DNA from: Sepiola atlantica
Lineage: Eukaryota > Mollusca > Cephalopoda > Sepiida > Sepiolidae
Reading direction: 5' to 3'
Assembly: GCA_963556195.1 (NCBI GenBank)
Contig: CAUVYP010001208.1
Location: forward strand, 2,666,001 to 2,730,000
DNA: 64,000 bases
In this document: piece after piece, positions 10,374-23,020 of the stretch
Layout: each line of letters begins with the position of its first letter
Numbering within the stretch: position 1 is the stretch's first letter
Made by a program: the position numbers and the translations under genes
Notes under the pieces: generated by a model
Database searches by the model: none
What the model saw: the letters and a program-made list of their open reading frames with translations, nothing else
What the model was told of the DNA's origin: nothing

Positions 10374-12607
10374 AGCGCGTTTTAAAGTTGATATCGCTTT
10401 TGTTTATAACTTCCACATTTATTCGAATTGTGCAACGAAACTTTGCACAGACTAGCGGAGTCACATGTTCTATTGAAGTACCAAGTTTCAGAAGTGCAGC
10501 TTGTGTACTGCCGGAGATATGTCGATACAAACTGAATACGCAAAACATCGACAAAATTTAGTGCGATTTAAAGTTGATATCGCTTTTGTTTATAACTTCA
10601 CCATTCTTTAGAATTGTGCAACGAAACTTTGCAGAGATAAGCGGAGTCACATGCTCTACTGAAGTACCAAGTTTCAGAAGTGCAGCTCTTTTACTGCCGG
10701 AGATATGTCGATACAAACTGAATACGCAAAACATCGACAAAATTTAGCGCGTTTTAAAGTTGATATCGCTTTTGTTTATAACTTCCACATTTATTCGAAT
10801 TGTGCAACGAAACTTAGCACACATTAGCGGAGTAACATTTTCTACTGAAGTACCAAGTTTCAGAAGTGCAGCTCTTGTACTGCCGGAGATATGTCGATAC
10901 AAACTGAATACGCAAAACATCGACAAAATTTAGCGCGTTTTAAAGTTGATATCGCTTTTGTTTATAACTTCCACATTTATTCGAATTGTGCAACGAAACT
11001 TTGCACAGATTAGCGGAGTCACATTTTCTACTGAAGTACCAAGTTTCAGAAGTGCAGCTCTTGTACTGCCGGAGATATGTCGATACAAACTGAATACGCA
11101 AAACATCAACAAAATTTAGCGCGTTTTAAAGTTGATATCGCTTTTGTTTATAACTTCCACATTTATTCGAATTGTGCAACGAAACTTTGCAGACAGTCGC
11201 GGATAGGCCTTTTCTACTGAAGTACCAAGTTTCAGAAGTGCAGCTCTTGTACTGCCGGAGATATGTCGATACAAACTGAATACGCAAAACATCAACAAAA
11301 TTTAGCGCGTTTTAAAGTTGATATCGCTTTTGTTTATAACTTCCACATTTATTCGAATTGTGCAACGAAACTTTGCACAGATTAGCGGATTCACATTTTA
11401 CTACTGAAGTACCAAGTTTCAGAAGTGCAGCTCTTGTACTGCCGGAGATATGTCGATACAAACTGAATACGCAAAACATCAACAAAATTTAGCCCGTTTT
11501 AAAGTTGATATCGCTTTTGTTTATAACTTCCACATTTATTCGAATTGTGCAACGAAACTTTGCAGACAGTCGCGGAGGCACATTTTCTACTGAAGTACCA
11601 AGTTTCAGAAGTGCAGCTCTTGTACTGCCGGAGATATGTCGATACAAACTGAATACGCAAAACATCAACAAAATTTAGCGCGTTTTAAAGTTGATATCGC
11701 TTTTGTTTATAACTTCCACATTTATTCGAATTGTGCAACGAAACTTTGCACAGATTAGCGGAGTCACATGTTCTACTGAAGTACCAAGTTTCAGAAGTGC
11801 AGCTCTTGTACTGCCGGAGATATGTCGATACAAACTGAATACGCAAAACATCAACAAAATTTAGCGCGTTTTCAAGTTGATATCGCTTTTGTTTATAACT
11901 TCCACATTTATTCGAATTGTGCAACGAAACTTTGCACAGATTAGCGGAGTCACATGTTCTACTGAAGTACCAAGTTTCAGAAGTGCAGCTCTTGTACTGC
12001 CGGAGATATGTCGATACAAACTGAATACGCAAACTATCAACAAAATTTAGTGCGATTTAAAGTTGATATCGCTTTTGTTTATAACTTCACCATTCTTTAG
12101 AATTGTGCAACGAAACTTTGAAGAGATAAGCGGAGTCACATGCTCTACTGAAGTACTAAGTTTCAGAAGTGCAGCTCTTGTACTGCCGGAAGTTTGTCGA
12201 TACAGACTGAATACGCAAAACATCAACAAAATTTAGCGCGTTTTAAAGTTGATATCGCTTTTGTTTATAACTTCCACATTTATTCGAATTGTGCAACGAA
12301 ACTTTGCAGACAGTCGCGGATACGCCTTTTCCACTGAAGTACCAAGTTTCAGAAGTGCAGCTCTTGTACTGCCGGAGATATGTCGATACAAACTGAATAC
12401 GCAAAACACTAACAAAATTTAGCGCGTTTTAAAGTTGATATCGCTTTTGTTTATAACTTCCACATTTATTCGAATTGTGCAACGAAACTTTGCACAGATT
12501 AGCGGAGTCACATTTTACTACTGAAGTACCAAGTTTCAGAAGTGCAGCTCTTGTACTGCCGGAGATATGTCGATACAAACTGAATACGCAAAACATCAAC
12601 AAAATTT
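10374..12607 (+). repeat. 13-mer HOR, copy 2 (12 monomers)
   Basis: Order b-g-a-a-d-z-f-b-b-g-d-z, the same as copy 1 without its final d. Differences I see include CACACATT versus CACAGATT near 10820, GATACAGACTG near 12199 and GATACGCC near 12320. The copy ends when f follows instead of d. Confidence 0.9.
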
Positions 12608-15025
12608 AGCCCGTTTTAAAGTTGATATCGCTTTTGTTTATAACTTCCACATTTATTCGAATTGTGCAACGAAACTTTGCAGACAGTCGCGGAGGCACAT
12701 TTTCTACTGAAGTACCAAGTTTCAGAAGTGCAGCTCTTTTACTGCCGGAGATATGTCGATACAAACTGAATACGCAAAACATCGACAAAATTTAGCGCGT
12801 TTTAAAGTTGATATCGCTTTTGTTTATAACTTCCACATTTATTCGAATTGTGCAACGAAACTTTGCACAGATTAGCGGAGTCACATTTTCTACTGAAGTA
12901 CCAAGTTTCAGAAGTGCAGCTCTTGTACTGCCGGAGATATGTCGATACAAACTGAATACGCAAAACATCAACAAAATTTAGCGCGTTTTAAAGTTGATAT
13001 CGCTTTTGTTTATAACTTCCACATTTATTCGAATTGTGAACGAAACTTTGCAGACAGTCGCGGATAGGCCTTATCTACTGAAGTACCAAGTTTCAGAAGT
13101 GCAGCTCTTGTACTGCCGGAGATATGTCGATACAAACTGAATACGCAAAACATCAACAAAATTTTGCGCGTTTTAAAGTTGATATCGCTTTTGTTTATAA
13201 CTTCCACATTTATTCGAATTGTGCAACGAAACTTTGCACAGATTAGCGGAGTCACATTTTCTACTGAAGTACCAAGTTTCAGAAGTGCAGCTCTTGTACT
13301 GCCGGAGATATGTCGATACAAACTGAATACGCAAAACATCAACAAAATTTAGCCCGTTTTAAAGTTGATATCGCTTTTGTTTATAACTTCCACATTTATT
13401 CGAATTGTGCAACGAAACTTTGCAGACAGTCGCGGAGGCACATTTTCTACTGAAGTACCAAGTTTCAGAAGTGCGGCTCTTGTACTGCCGGAGATATGTC
13501 GATACTAACTGAATACGCAAAACATCAACAAAATTTAGCGCGTTTTAAAGTTGATATCGCTTTTGTTTATAACTTCCACATTTATTCGAATTGTGCAACG
13601 AAACTTTGCACAGATTAGCGGAGTCACATGTTCTACTGAAGTACCAAGTTTCAGAAGTGCAGCTCTTGTACTGCCAGAGATATGTCGATACAAACTGAAT
13701 ACGCAAAACATCGACAAAATTTAGTGCGATTTAAAGTTGATATCGCTTTTGTTTATAACTTCACCATTCTTTAGAATTGTGCAACGAAACTTTGCAGAGA
13801 TAAGCGGAGTCACATTTTCTACTGAAGTACCAAGTTTCAGAAGTGCAGCTCTTTTACTGCCGGAGATATGTCGATACAAACTGAATACGCAAAACATCGA
13901 CAAAATTTAGCGTGGTTTAAAGTTGATATCGCTTTTGTTAATAACTTCCACATTTATTCGAATTGTGCAACGAAACTTAGCACAGATTAGCGGAGTAACA
14001 TTTTCTACTGAAGTACCAAGTTTCAGAAGTGCAGCTCTTGTACTGCCGGAGATATGTCGATACAAACTGAATACGCAAAACATCGACAAAATTTAGCGCG
14101 TTTTAAAGTTGATATCGCTTTTGTTTATAACTTCCACATTTATTCGAATTGTGCAACGAAACTTTGCACAGATTAGCGGAGTCACATTTTCTACTGAAGT
14201 ACCAAGTTTCAGAAGTGCAGCTCTTGTACTGCCGGAGATATGTCGATACAAACTGAATACGCAAAACATCAACAAAATTTAGCGCGTTTTAAAGTTGATA
14301 TCGCTTTTGTTTATAACTTCCACATTTATTCGAATTGTGCAACGAAACTTTGCAGACAGTCGCGGATAGGCCTTATCTACTGAAGTACCAAGTTTCAGAA
14401 GTGCAGCTCTTGTACTGCCGGAGATATGTCGATACAAACTGAATACGCAAAACATCAACAAAATTTAGCGCGTTTTAAAGTTGATATCGCTTTTGTTTAT
14501 AACTTCCACATTTATTCGAATTGTGCAACGAAACTTTGCACAGATTAGCGGATTCACATTTTACTACTGAAGTACCAAGTTTCAGAAGTGCAGCTCTTGT
14601 ACTGCCGGAGATATGTCGATACAAACTGAATACGCAAAACATCAACAAAATTTAGCCCGTTTTAAAGTTGATATCGCTTTTGTTTATAACTTCCACATTT
14701 ATTCGAATTGTGCAACGAAACTTTGCAGACAGTCGCGGAGGCACATTTTCTACTGAAGTACCAAGTTTCAGAAGTGCAGCTCTTGTACTGCCGGAGATAT
14801 GTCGATACAAACTGAATACGCAAAACATCAACAAAATTTAGCGCGTTTTAAAGTTGATATCGCTTTTGTTTATAACTTCCACATTTATTCGAATTGTGCA
14901 ACGAAACTTTGCACAGATTAGCGGAGTCACATGTTCTACTGAAGTACCAAGTTTCAGAAATGCAGCTCTTGTACTGCCGGAGATATGTCGATACAAACTG
15001 AATACGCAAAACATCAACAAAATTT
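12608..15025 (+). repeat. Mixed block f-a-d-a-f-b-g-a-a-d-z-f-b
   Basis: Thirteen monomers. The order from g at 13723 (g-a-a-d-z-f-b) repeats the core of the 13-mer to its left. The d at 12980 has the GTGAACG deletion shared with 6655 and 7769. The junction at 13165 reads TTTTGCGCG, which removes the plus and minus stops. The a at 13909 starts GCGTGGTTT. Confidence 0.8.
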
Positions 15026-15210
15026 AGCGCGTTTTAAAGTTGATATCGCTTTTGTTTATAACTTCCACATTTATTCGAATTGTGCAACGAAACTTTGCAG
15101 ACAGTCGCGGAGACACATGTTCTACTGAAGTACCAAGTTTCAGAAGTGCAGCTCTTGTACTGCCGGAGATATGTCGATACAAACTGAATACGACAACATC
15201 AACAAAATTT
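15026..15210 (+). repeat. 185-bp e monomer before the c-h-d-a module
   Basis: One base short in the tail (ACGACAACATC). The same short e precedes the c monomers at 523, 2937, 3494, 17442 and 17999, so the full module is e-c-h-d-a in most places. Confidence 0.8.
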
Positions 15211-15954
15211 AGCGCGTTTTAAAGTTGATATCGCTTTTGTTTATAACTTCCACATTTATTCGAATTGTGCAACGAAACTTTGCAGACAGTCGCGGACAGG
15301 CCTTTTCTACTGAAGTACCAAGTTTCAGAAGTGCAGCTCTTGTACTGCCGGAGATATGTCGATACAAACTGAATACGCAAAACATCAACAAAATTTAGCG
15401 CGTTTTAAAGTTGATATCGCTTTTGTTTATAACTTCCACATTTATTCGAATTGTGCAACGAAACTTTGCACAGATTAGCGGATACACATTTTCTACTGAA
15501 GTACCAAGTTTCAGAAGTGCAGCTCTTGTACTGCCGGAGATATGTCGATACAAACTGAATACGCAAAATATCAACAAAATTTAGCGCGTTTTAAAGTTGA
15601 TATCGCTTTTGTTTATAACTTCCACATTTATTCGAATTGTGCAACGAAACTTTGCAGACAGTCCCGGATAGGCCTTATCTACTGAAGTACCAAGTTTCAG
15701 AAGTGCAGCTCTTGTACTGCCGGAGATATGTCGATACAAACTGAATACGCAAAACATCAACAAAATTTAGCGCGTTTTAAAGTTGATATCGCTTTTGTTT
15801 ATAACTTCCACATTTATTCGAATTGTGCAACGAAACTTTGCACAGATTAGCGGAGTCACATTTTCTACTGAAGTACCAAGTTTCAGAAGTGCAGCTCTTG
15901 TACTGCCGGAGATATGTCGATACAAACTGAATACGCAAAACATCAACAAAATTT
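15211..15954 (+). repeat. c-h-d-a module, copy 3
   Basis: Matches copies 1 and 2 some 11-15 kb to the left. Carries a private change GTCCCGGATAGG near 15662 in its d monomer. Confidence 0.85.
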
Positions 15955-17998
15955 AGCCCGTTTTAAAGTTGATATCGCTTTTGTTTATAACTTCTACATT
16001 TATTCGAATTGTGCAACGAAACTTTGCAGACAGTCGCGGAGACACATGTTCTACTGAAGTACCAAGTTTCAGAAGTGCAGCTCCTGTACTGCCGGAGATA
16101 TGTCGATACAAACTGAATACGCAAAACATCAACAAAATTTAGCGCGTTTTAAAGTTGATATCGCTTTTGTTTATAACTTCCACATTTATTCGAATTGTGC
16201 AACGAAACTTTGCACAGATTAGCGGAGTCACATGTTCTACTGAAGTACCAAGTTTCAGAAGTGCAGCTCTTGTACTGCCGGAGATATGTCGATACAAACT
16301 GAATACGAAAACTATCAACTAAATTTAGTGCGATTTAAAGTTGATATCACTTTTGTTTATAACTTCACCATTCTTTAGAATTGTGCAACGAAACTTTGCA
16401 GAGATAAGCGGAGTCACATGCTCTACTGAAGTACCAAGTTTCAGAAGTGCAGCTCTTTTACTGTCGGAGATATGTCGATACAAACTGAATACGCAAAACA
16501 TCGACAAAATTTAGCGCGTTTTAAAGTTGATATCGCTTTTGTTTATAACTTCCACATTTATTCGAATTGTGCAACGAAACTTTGCACAGATTAGCGGAGT
16601 AACATTTTCTACTGAAGTACTAAGTTTCAGAAGTGCAGCTCTTGTACTGCCGGAGATATGTCGATACAAACTGAATACGCAAAACATCGACAAAATTTAG
16701 CGCGTTTTAAAGTTGATATCGCTTTTGTTTATAACTTCCACATTTATTCGAATTGTGCAACGAAACTTTGCACAGATTAGCGGAGTCACATTTTCTACTG
16801 AAGTACCAAGTTTCAGAAGTGCAGCTCATGTACTGCCGGAGATATGTCGATACAAACTGAATACGCAAAACATCAACAAAATTTAGCGCGTTTTAAAGTT
16901 GATATCGCTTTTGTTTATAACTTCCACATTTATTCGAATTGTGCAACGAAACTTTGCAGACAGTCGCGGAGACACATGTTCTACTGAAGTACCAAGTTTC
17001 AGAAGTGCAGCTCTTGTACTGCCGGAGATATGTCGATACAAACTGAATACGCAAAACATCAACAAAATTTAGCGCGTTTTAAAGTTGATATCGCTTTTGT
17101 TTATAACTTCCACATTTATTCGAATTGTGCAACGAAACTTTGCACAGATTAGCGGAGTCACATTTTCTACTGAAGTACCAAGTTTCAGAAGTGCAGCTCT
17201 TGTACTGCCGGAGATATGTCGATACAAACTGAATACGCAAAACATCAACAAAATTTAGCGCGTTTGAAAGTTGATATCGCTTTTGTTTATAACTCCCACA
17301 TTTATTCGAATTGTGCAACGAAACTTTGCAGACAGTCGCGGAGACACATGTTCTACTGAAGTACCAAGTTTCAGAAGTGCAGCTCTTGTACTGCCGGAGA
17401 TATGTCGATACAAACTGAATACGACAACATCAACAAAATTTAGCGCGTTTTAAAGTTGATATCGCTTTTGTTTATAACTTCCACATTTATTCGAATTGTG
17501 CAACGAAACTTTGCAGACAGTCGCGGACAGGCCTTTTCTACTGAAGTACCAAGTTTCAGAAGTGCAGCTCTTGTACTGCCGGAGATATGTCGATACAAAC
17601 TGAATACGCAAAACATCAACAAAATTTAGCGCGTTTTAAAGTTGATATCGCTTTTGTTTATAACTTCCACATTTATTCGAATTGTGCAACGAAACTTTGC
17701 ACAGATTAGCGGAGTCACATTTTCTACTGAAGTACCAAGTTTCAGAAGTGCAGCTCTTGTACTGCCGGAGATATGTCGATACAAACTGAATACGCAAAAC
17801 ATCAACAAAATTTAGCGCGTTTGAAAGTTGATATCGCTTTTGTTTATAACTTCCACATTTATTCGAATTGTGCAACGAAACTTTGCAGACAGTCGCGGAG
17901 ACACATGTTCTACTGAAGTACCAAGTTTCAGAAGTGCAGCTCTTGTACTGCCGGAGATATGTCGATACAAACTGAATACGACAACATCAACAAAATTT
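15955..17998 (+). repeat. Mixed block e-b-g-a-a-e-a-e-c-a-e
   Basis: Eleven monomers. The b at 16141 has an ACTATC tail (here GAAAACTATC) and is followed by g. The a at 16699 has CTCATGTAC. The c-a pair at 17442 looks like a c-h-d-a module that has lost h and d. Confidence 0.8.
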
Positions 17999-18742
17999 AG
18001 CGCGTTTTAAAGTTGATATCGCTTTTGTTTATAACTTCCACATTTATTCGAATTGTGCAACGAAACTTTGCAGACAGTCGCGGACAGGCCTTTTCTACTG
18101 AAGTACAAAGTTTCAGAAGTGCAGCTCTTGTACTGCCGGAGATATGTCGATACAAACTGAATACGCAAAACATCAACAAAATTTAGCGCGTTTTAAAGTT
18201 GATATCGCTTTTGTTTATAACTTCCACATTTATTCGAATTGTGCAACGAAACTTTGCACAGATTAGCGGATACACATTTTCTACTGAAGTACCAAGTTTC
18301 AGAAGTGCAGCTCTTGTACTGCCGGAGATATGTCGATACAAACTGAATACGCAAAATATCAACAAAATTTAGCGCGTTTTAAAGTTGATATCGCTTTTGT
18401 TTATAACTTCCACATTTATTCGAATTGTGCAACGAAACTTTGCAGACAGTCGCGGATAGGCCTTATCTACTGAAGTACCAAGTTTCAGAAGTGCAGCTTT
18501 TGTACTGCCGGAGATATGTCGATACAAACTGAATACGCAAAACATCAACAAAATTTAGCCCGTTTTAAAGTTGATATCGCTTTTGTTTATAACTTCCACA
18601 TTTATTCGAATTGTGCAACGAAACTTTGCACAGATTAGCGGAGTCACATTTTCTACTGAAGTACCAAGTTTCAGAAGTGCAGCTCTTGTACTGCCGGAGA
18701 TATGTCGATACAAACTGAATACGCAAAACATCAACAAAATTC
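17999..18742 (+). repeat. c-h-d-a module, copy 4
   Basis: Carries AAAGTACAAAG in c, as in copies 1 and 2. The a monomer begins GCCCG, and its junction to the next e reads AATTCAGCCC, so the stop is lost there in the plus frame only. Confidence 0.85.
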
Positions 18743-19114
18743 AGCCCGTTTTAAAGTTGATATCGCTTTTGTTTATAACTTCCACATTTATTCGAATTGT
18801 GCAACGAAACTTTGCAGACAGTCGCGGAGACACATGTTCTACTGAAGTACCAAGTTTCAGAAGTGCAGCTCTTGTACTGCCGGAGATATGTCGATACAAA
18901 CTGAATACGCAAAACATCAACAAAATTTAGCGCGTTTTAAAGTTGATATCGCTTTTGTTTATAACTTCCACATTTATTCGAATTGTGCAACGAAACTTTG
19001 CACAGATTAGCGGAGTCACATGTTCTACTGAAGTACCAAGTTTCAGAAGTGCAGCTCTTGTACTGCCGGAGATATGTCGATACAAACTGAATACGCAAAA
19101 CATCAACAAAATTT
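18743..19114 (+). repeat. e-b pair between modules
   Basis: Two 186-bp monomers joining module copies 4 and 5. Confidence 0.8.
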
Positions 19115-19858
19115 AGCGCGTTTTAAAGTTGATATCGCTTTTGTTTATAACTTCCACATTTATTCGAATTGTGCAACGAAACTTTGCAGACAGTCGCGGA
19201 CAGGCCTTTTCTACTGAAGTACCAAGTTTCAGAAGTGCAGCTCTTGTACTGCCGGAGATATGTCGATACAAACTGAATACGCAAAACATCAACAAAATTT
19301 AGCGCGTTTTAAAGTTGATATCGCTTTTGTTTATAACTTCCACATTTATTCGAATTGTGCAACGAAACTTTGCACAGATTAGCGGATACACATTTTCTAC
19401 TGAAGTACCAAGTTTCAGAAGTGCAGCTCTTGTACTGCCGGAGATATGTCGATACAAACTGAATACGCAAAATATCAACAAAATTTAGCGCGTTTTAAAG
19501 TTGATATCGCTTTTGTTTATAACTTCCACATTTATTCGAATTGTGCAACGAAACTTTGCAGACAGTCGCGGATAGGCCTTATCTACTGAAGTACCAAGTT
19601 TCAGAAGTGCAGCTCTTGTACTGCCGGAGATATGTCGATACAAACTGAATACGCAAAACATCAACAAAATTTAGCGCGTTTTAAAGTTGATATCGCTTTT
19701 GTTTATAACTTCCACATTTATTCGAATTGTGCAACGAAACTTTGCACAGATTAGCGGAGTCACATTTTCTACTGAAGTACCAAGTTTCAGAAGTGCAGCT
19801 CTTGTACTGCCGGAGATATGTCGATACAAACTGAATACGCAAAACATCAACAAAATTT
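19115..19858 (+). repeat. c-h-d-a module, copy 5
   Basis: Rightmost copy. It starts 1116 bp (six monomers) after copy 4, making the pair a local 6-mer repeat. Family h is not seen beyond this point. Confidence 0.85.
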
Positions 19859-20973
19859 AGCCCGTTTTAAAGTTGATATCGCTTTTGTTTATAACTTCCA
19901 CATTTATTCGAATTGTGCAACGAAACTTTGCACAGATTAGCGGAGTCACATGTTCTACTGAAGTACCAAGTTTCAGAAGTGCAGCTCTTGTACTGCCGGA
20001 GATATGTCGATACAAACTGAATACGCAAAACATCGACAAAATTTAGTGCGATTTAAAGTTGATATCGCTTTTGTTTATAACTTCACCATTCTTTAGAATT
20101 GTGCAACGAAACTTTGCAGAGATAAGCGGAGTCACATGCTCTACTGAAGTACCAAGTTTCAGAAGTGCAGCTCTTTTACTGCCGGAGATATGTCGATACA
20201 AACTGAATACGCAAAACATCGACAAAATTTAGCGCGTTTTAAAGTTGATATCGCTTTTGTTTATAACTTCCACATTTATTCGAATTGTGCAACGAAACTT
20301 TGCACAGATTAGCGGAGTCACATTTTCTACTGAAGTACCAAGTTTCAGAAGTGCAGCTCATGTACCGCCGGAGATATGTCGATACAAACTGAATACGCAA
20401 AACATCAACAAAATTTAGCGCGTTTTAAAGTTGATATCGCTTTTGTTTATAACTTCCACATTTATTCGAATTGTGCAACGAAACTTTGCAGACAGTCGCG
20501 GAGACACATGTTCTACTGAAGTACCAAGTTTCAGAAGTGCAGCTCTTGTACTGCCGGAGATATGTCGATACAAACTGAATACGCAAAACATCAACAAAAT
20601 TTAGCGCGTTTTAAAGTTGATATCGCTTTTGTTTATAACTTCCACATTTATTCGAATTGTGCAACGAAACTTTGCACAGATTAGCGGAGTCACATTTTCC
20701 ACTGAAGTACCAAGTTTCAGAAGTGCAGCTCTTGTACTGCCGGAGATATGTCGATACAAACTGAATACGCAAAACATCAACAAAATTTAGCGCGTTTGAA
20801 AGTTGATATCGCTTTTGTTTATAACTTCCACATTTATTCGAATTGTGCAACGAAACTTTGCAGACACTCGCGGAGACACATGTTCTACTGAAGTACCAAG
20901 TTTCAGAAGTGCAGCTCTTGTACTGCCGGAGATATGTCGATACAAACTGAATACGACAACATCAACAAAATTT
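19859..20973 (+). repeat. Mixed block b-g-a-e-a-e
   Basis: Repeats the g-a(CTCATG)-e-a-e order seen near 16.3-17.4 kb, with one a fewer. The e at 20789 is the last short monomer before 40 kb and reads GACACTCG. Confidence 0.8.
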
Positions 20974-23020
20974 AGCGCGTTTTAAAGTTGATATCGCTTT
21001 TGTTTATAACTTCCACATTTATTCGAATTGTGCAACGAAACTTTGCAGACAGTCGCGGATAGGCCTTATCTACTGAAGTACCAAGTTTCAGAAGTGCAGC
21101 TCTTGTACTGCCGGAGATATGTCGATACAAACTGAATACGCAAAACATCAACAAAATTTAGCGCGTTTTAAAGTTGATATCGCTTTTGTTTATAACTTCC
21201 ACATTTATTCGAATTGTGCAACGAAACTTTGCAGACAGTCGCGGAGACACATGTTCTACTGAAGTACCAAGTTTCAGAAGTGCAGCTCTTGTACTGCCGG
21301 AGATATGTCGATACAAACTGAATACGCAAAACATCAACAAAATTTAGCCCGTTTTAAAGTTGATATCGCTTTTGTTTATAACTTCCACATTTATTCGAAT
21401 TGTGCAACGAAACTTTGCAGACAGTCGCGGAGGCACATTTTCTACTGAAGTACCAAGTTTCAGAAGTGCAGCTCTTGTACTGCCGGAGATATGTCGATAC
21501 AAACTGAATACGCAAAACATCAACAAAATTTAGCGCGTTTTAAAGTTGATATCGCTTTTGTTTATAACTTCCACATTTATTCGAATTGTGCAACGAAACT
21601 TTGCACAGATTAGCGGAGTCACATGTCCTACTGAAGTACCAAGTTTCAGAAGTGCAGCTCTTGTACTGCCGGAGATATGTCGATACAAACTGAATACGCA
21701 AAACATCAACAAAATTTAGCCCGTTTAAAAGTTGATATCGCTTTTGATTATAACTTCCACATTTATTCGAATTGTGCAACGAAACTTTGCAGACAGTCGC
21801 GGAGACACATGTTCTACTGAAGTACCAAGTTTCAGAAGTGCAGCTCTTGTACTGCCGGAGATATGTCGATACAAACTGAATACGCAAAACATCAACAAAA
21901 TTTAGCGCGTTTTAAAGTTGATATCGCTTTTGTTTATAACTTCCACATTTATTCGAATTGTGCAACGAAACTTTGCACAGATTAGCGGAGTCACATGTTC
22001 TACTGAAGTACCAAGTTTCAGAAGTGCAGCTCTTGTACTGCCGGAGATATGTCGATACAAACTGAATACGCTAAACATCAACAAAATTTAGCCCGTTTTA
22101 AAGTTGATATCGCTTTTGTTTATAACTTCCACATTTATTCGAATTGTGCAACGAAACTTTGCAGACAGTCGCGGAGGCACATTTTCTACTGAAGTACCAA
22201 GTTTCAGAAGTGCAGCTCTTGTACTGCCGGAGATATGTCGATACAAACTGAATACGCAAAACATCAACAAAATTTAGCGCGTTTTAAAGTTGATATCGCT
22301 TTTGTTTATAACTTCCACATTTATTCGAATTGTGCAACGAAACTTTGCACAGATTAGCGGATTCACATTTTACTACTGAAGTACCAAGTTTCAGAAGTGC
22401 AGCTCTTGTACTGCCGGAGATATGTCGATACAAACTGAATACGCAAAACATCAACAAAATTTAGCCCGTTTTAAAGTTGATATCGCTTTTGTTTATAACT
22501 TCCACATTTATTCGAATTGTGCAACGAAACTTTGCAGACAGTCGCGGAGACACATGTTCTACTGAAGAACCAAGTTTCAGAAGTGCAGCTCTTGTACTGC
22601 CGGAGATATGTCGATACAAACTGAATACGCAAAACATCAACAAAATTTAGCGCGTTTTAAAGTTGATATCGCTTTTGTTTATAACTTCCACATTTATTCG
22701 AATTGTGCAACGAAACTTTGCACAGATTAGCGAGGTCACATGTTCTACTGAAGTACCAAGTTTCAGAAGTGCAGCTCTTGTACTGCCGGAGATATGTCGA
22801 TACAAACTGAATACGCAAAACATCAACAAAATTTAGCGCGTTTTAAAGTTGATATCGCTTTTGTTTATAACTTCCACATTTATTCGAATTGTGCAACGAA
22901 ACTTTGCACAGATTAGCGGAGTCACATTTTCTACTGAAGTACCAAGTTTCAGAAGTGCAGCTCTTGTACTGCCGGAGATATGTCGATACAAACTGAATAC
23001 GCAAACTATCAACAAAATTT
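20974..23020 (+). repeat. Mixed block d-e-f-b-e-b-f-z-e-k-a
   Basis: Eleven monomers forming the transition from the indel-rich left part to the central HORs. It contains the first k copy (22649). The last monomer has the ACTATC tail and is followed by g. The b at 21532 reads ATGTCC and the e at 21718 has GTTTAAAAG and TTTTGATTAT. Confidence 0.8.
22649..22834 (+). repeat. Family k monomer, representative
   Basis: A variant of family b in which GCGGAGTC reads GCGAGGTC. Copies start at 22649, 24696, 29162, 32882, 35114, 41253, 42555 and 43857; the copy at 36788 has GCGCGGTC. The family appears only after 22 kb and usually follows an e monomer, marking a module that spread within the middle third of the window. 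Confidence 0.8.
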
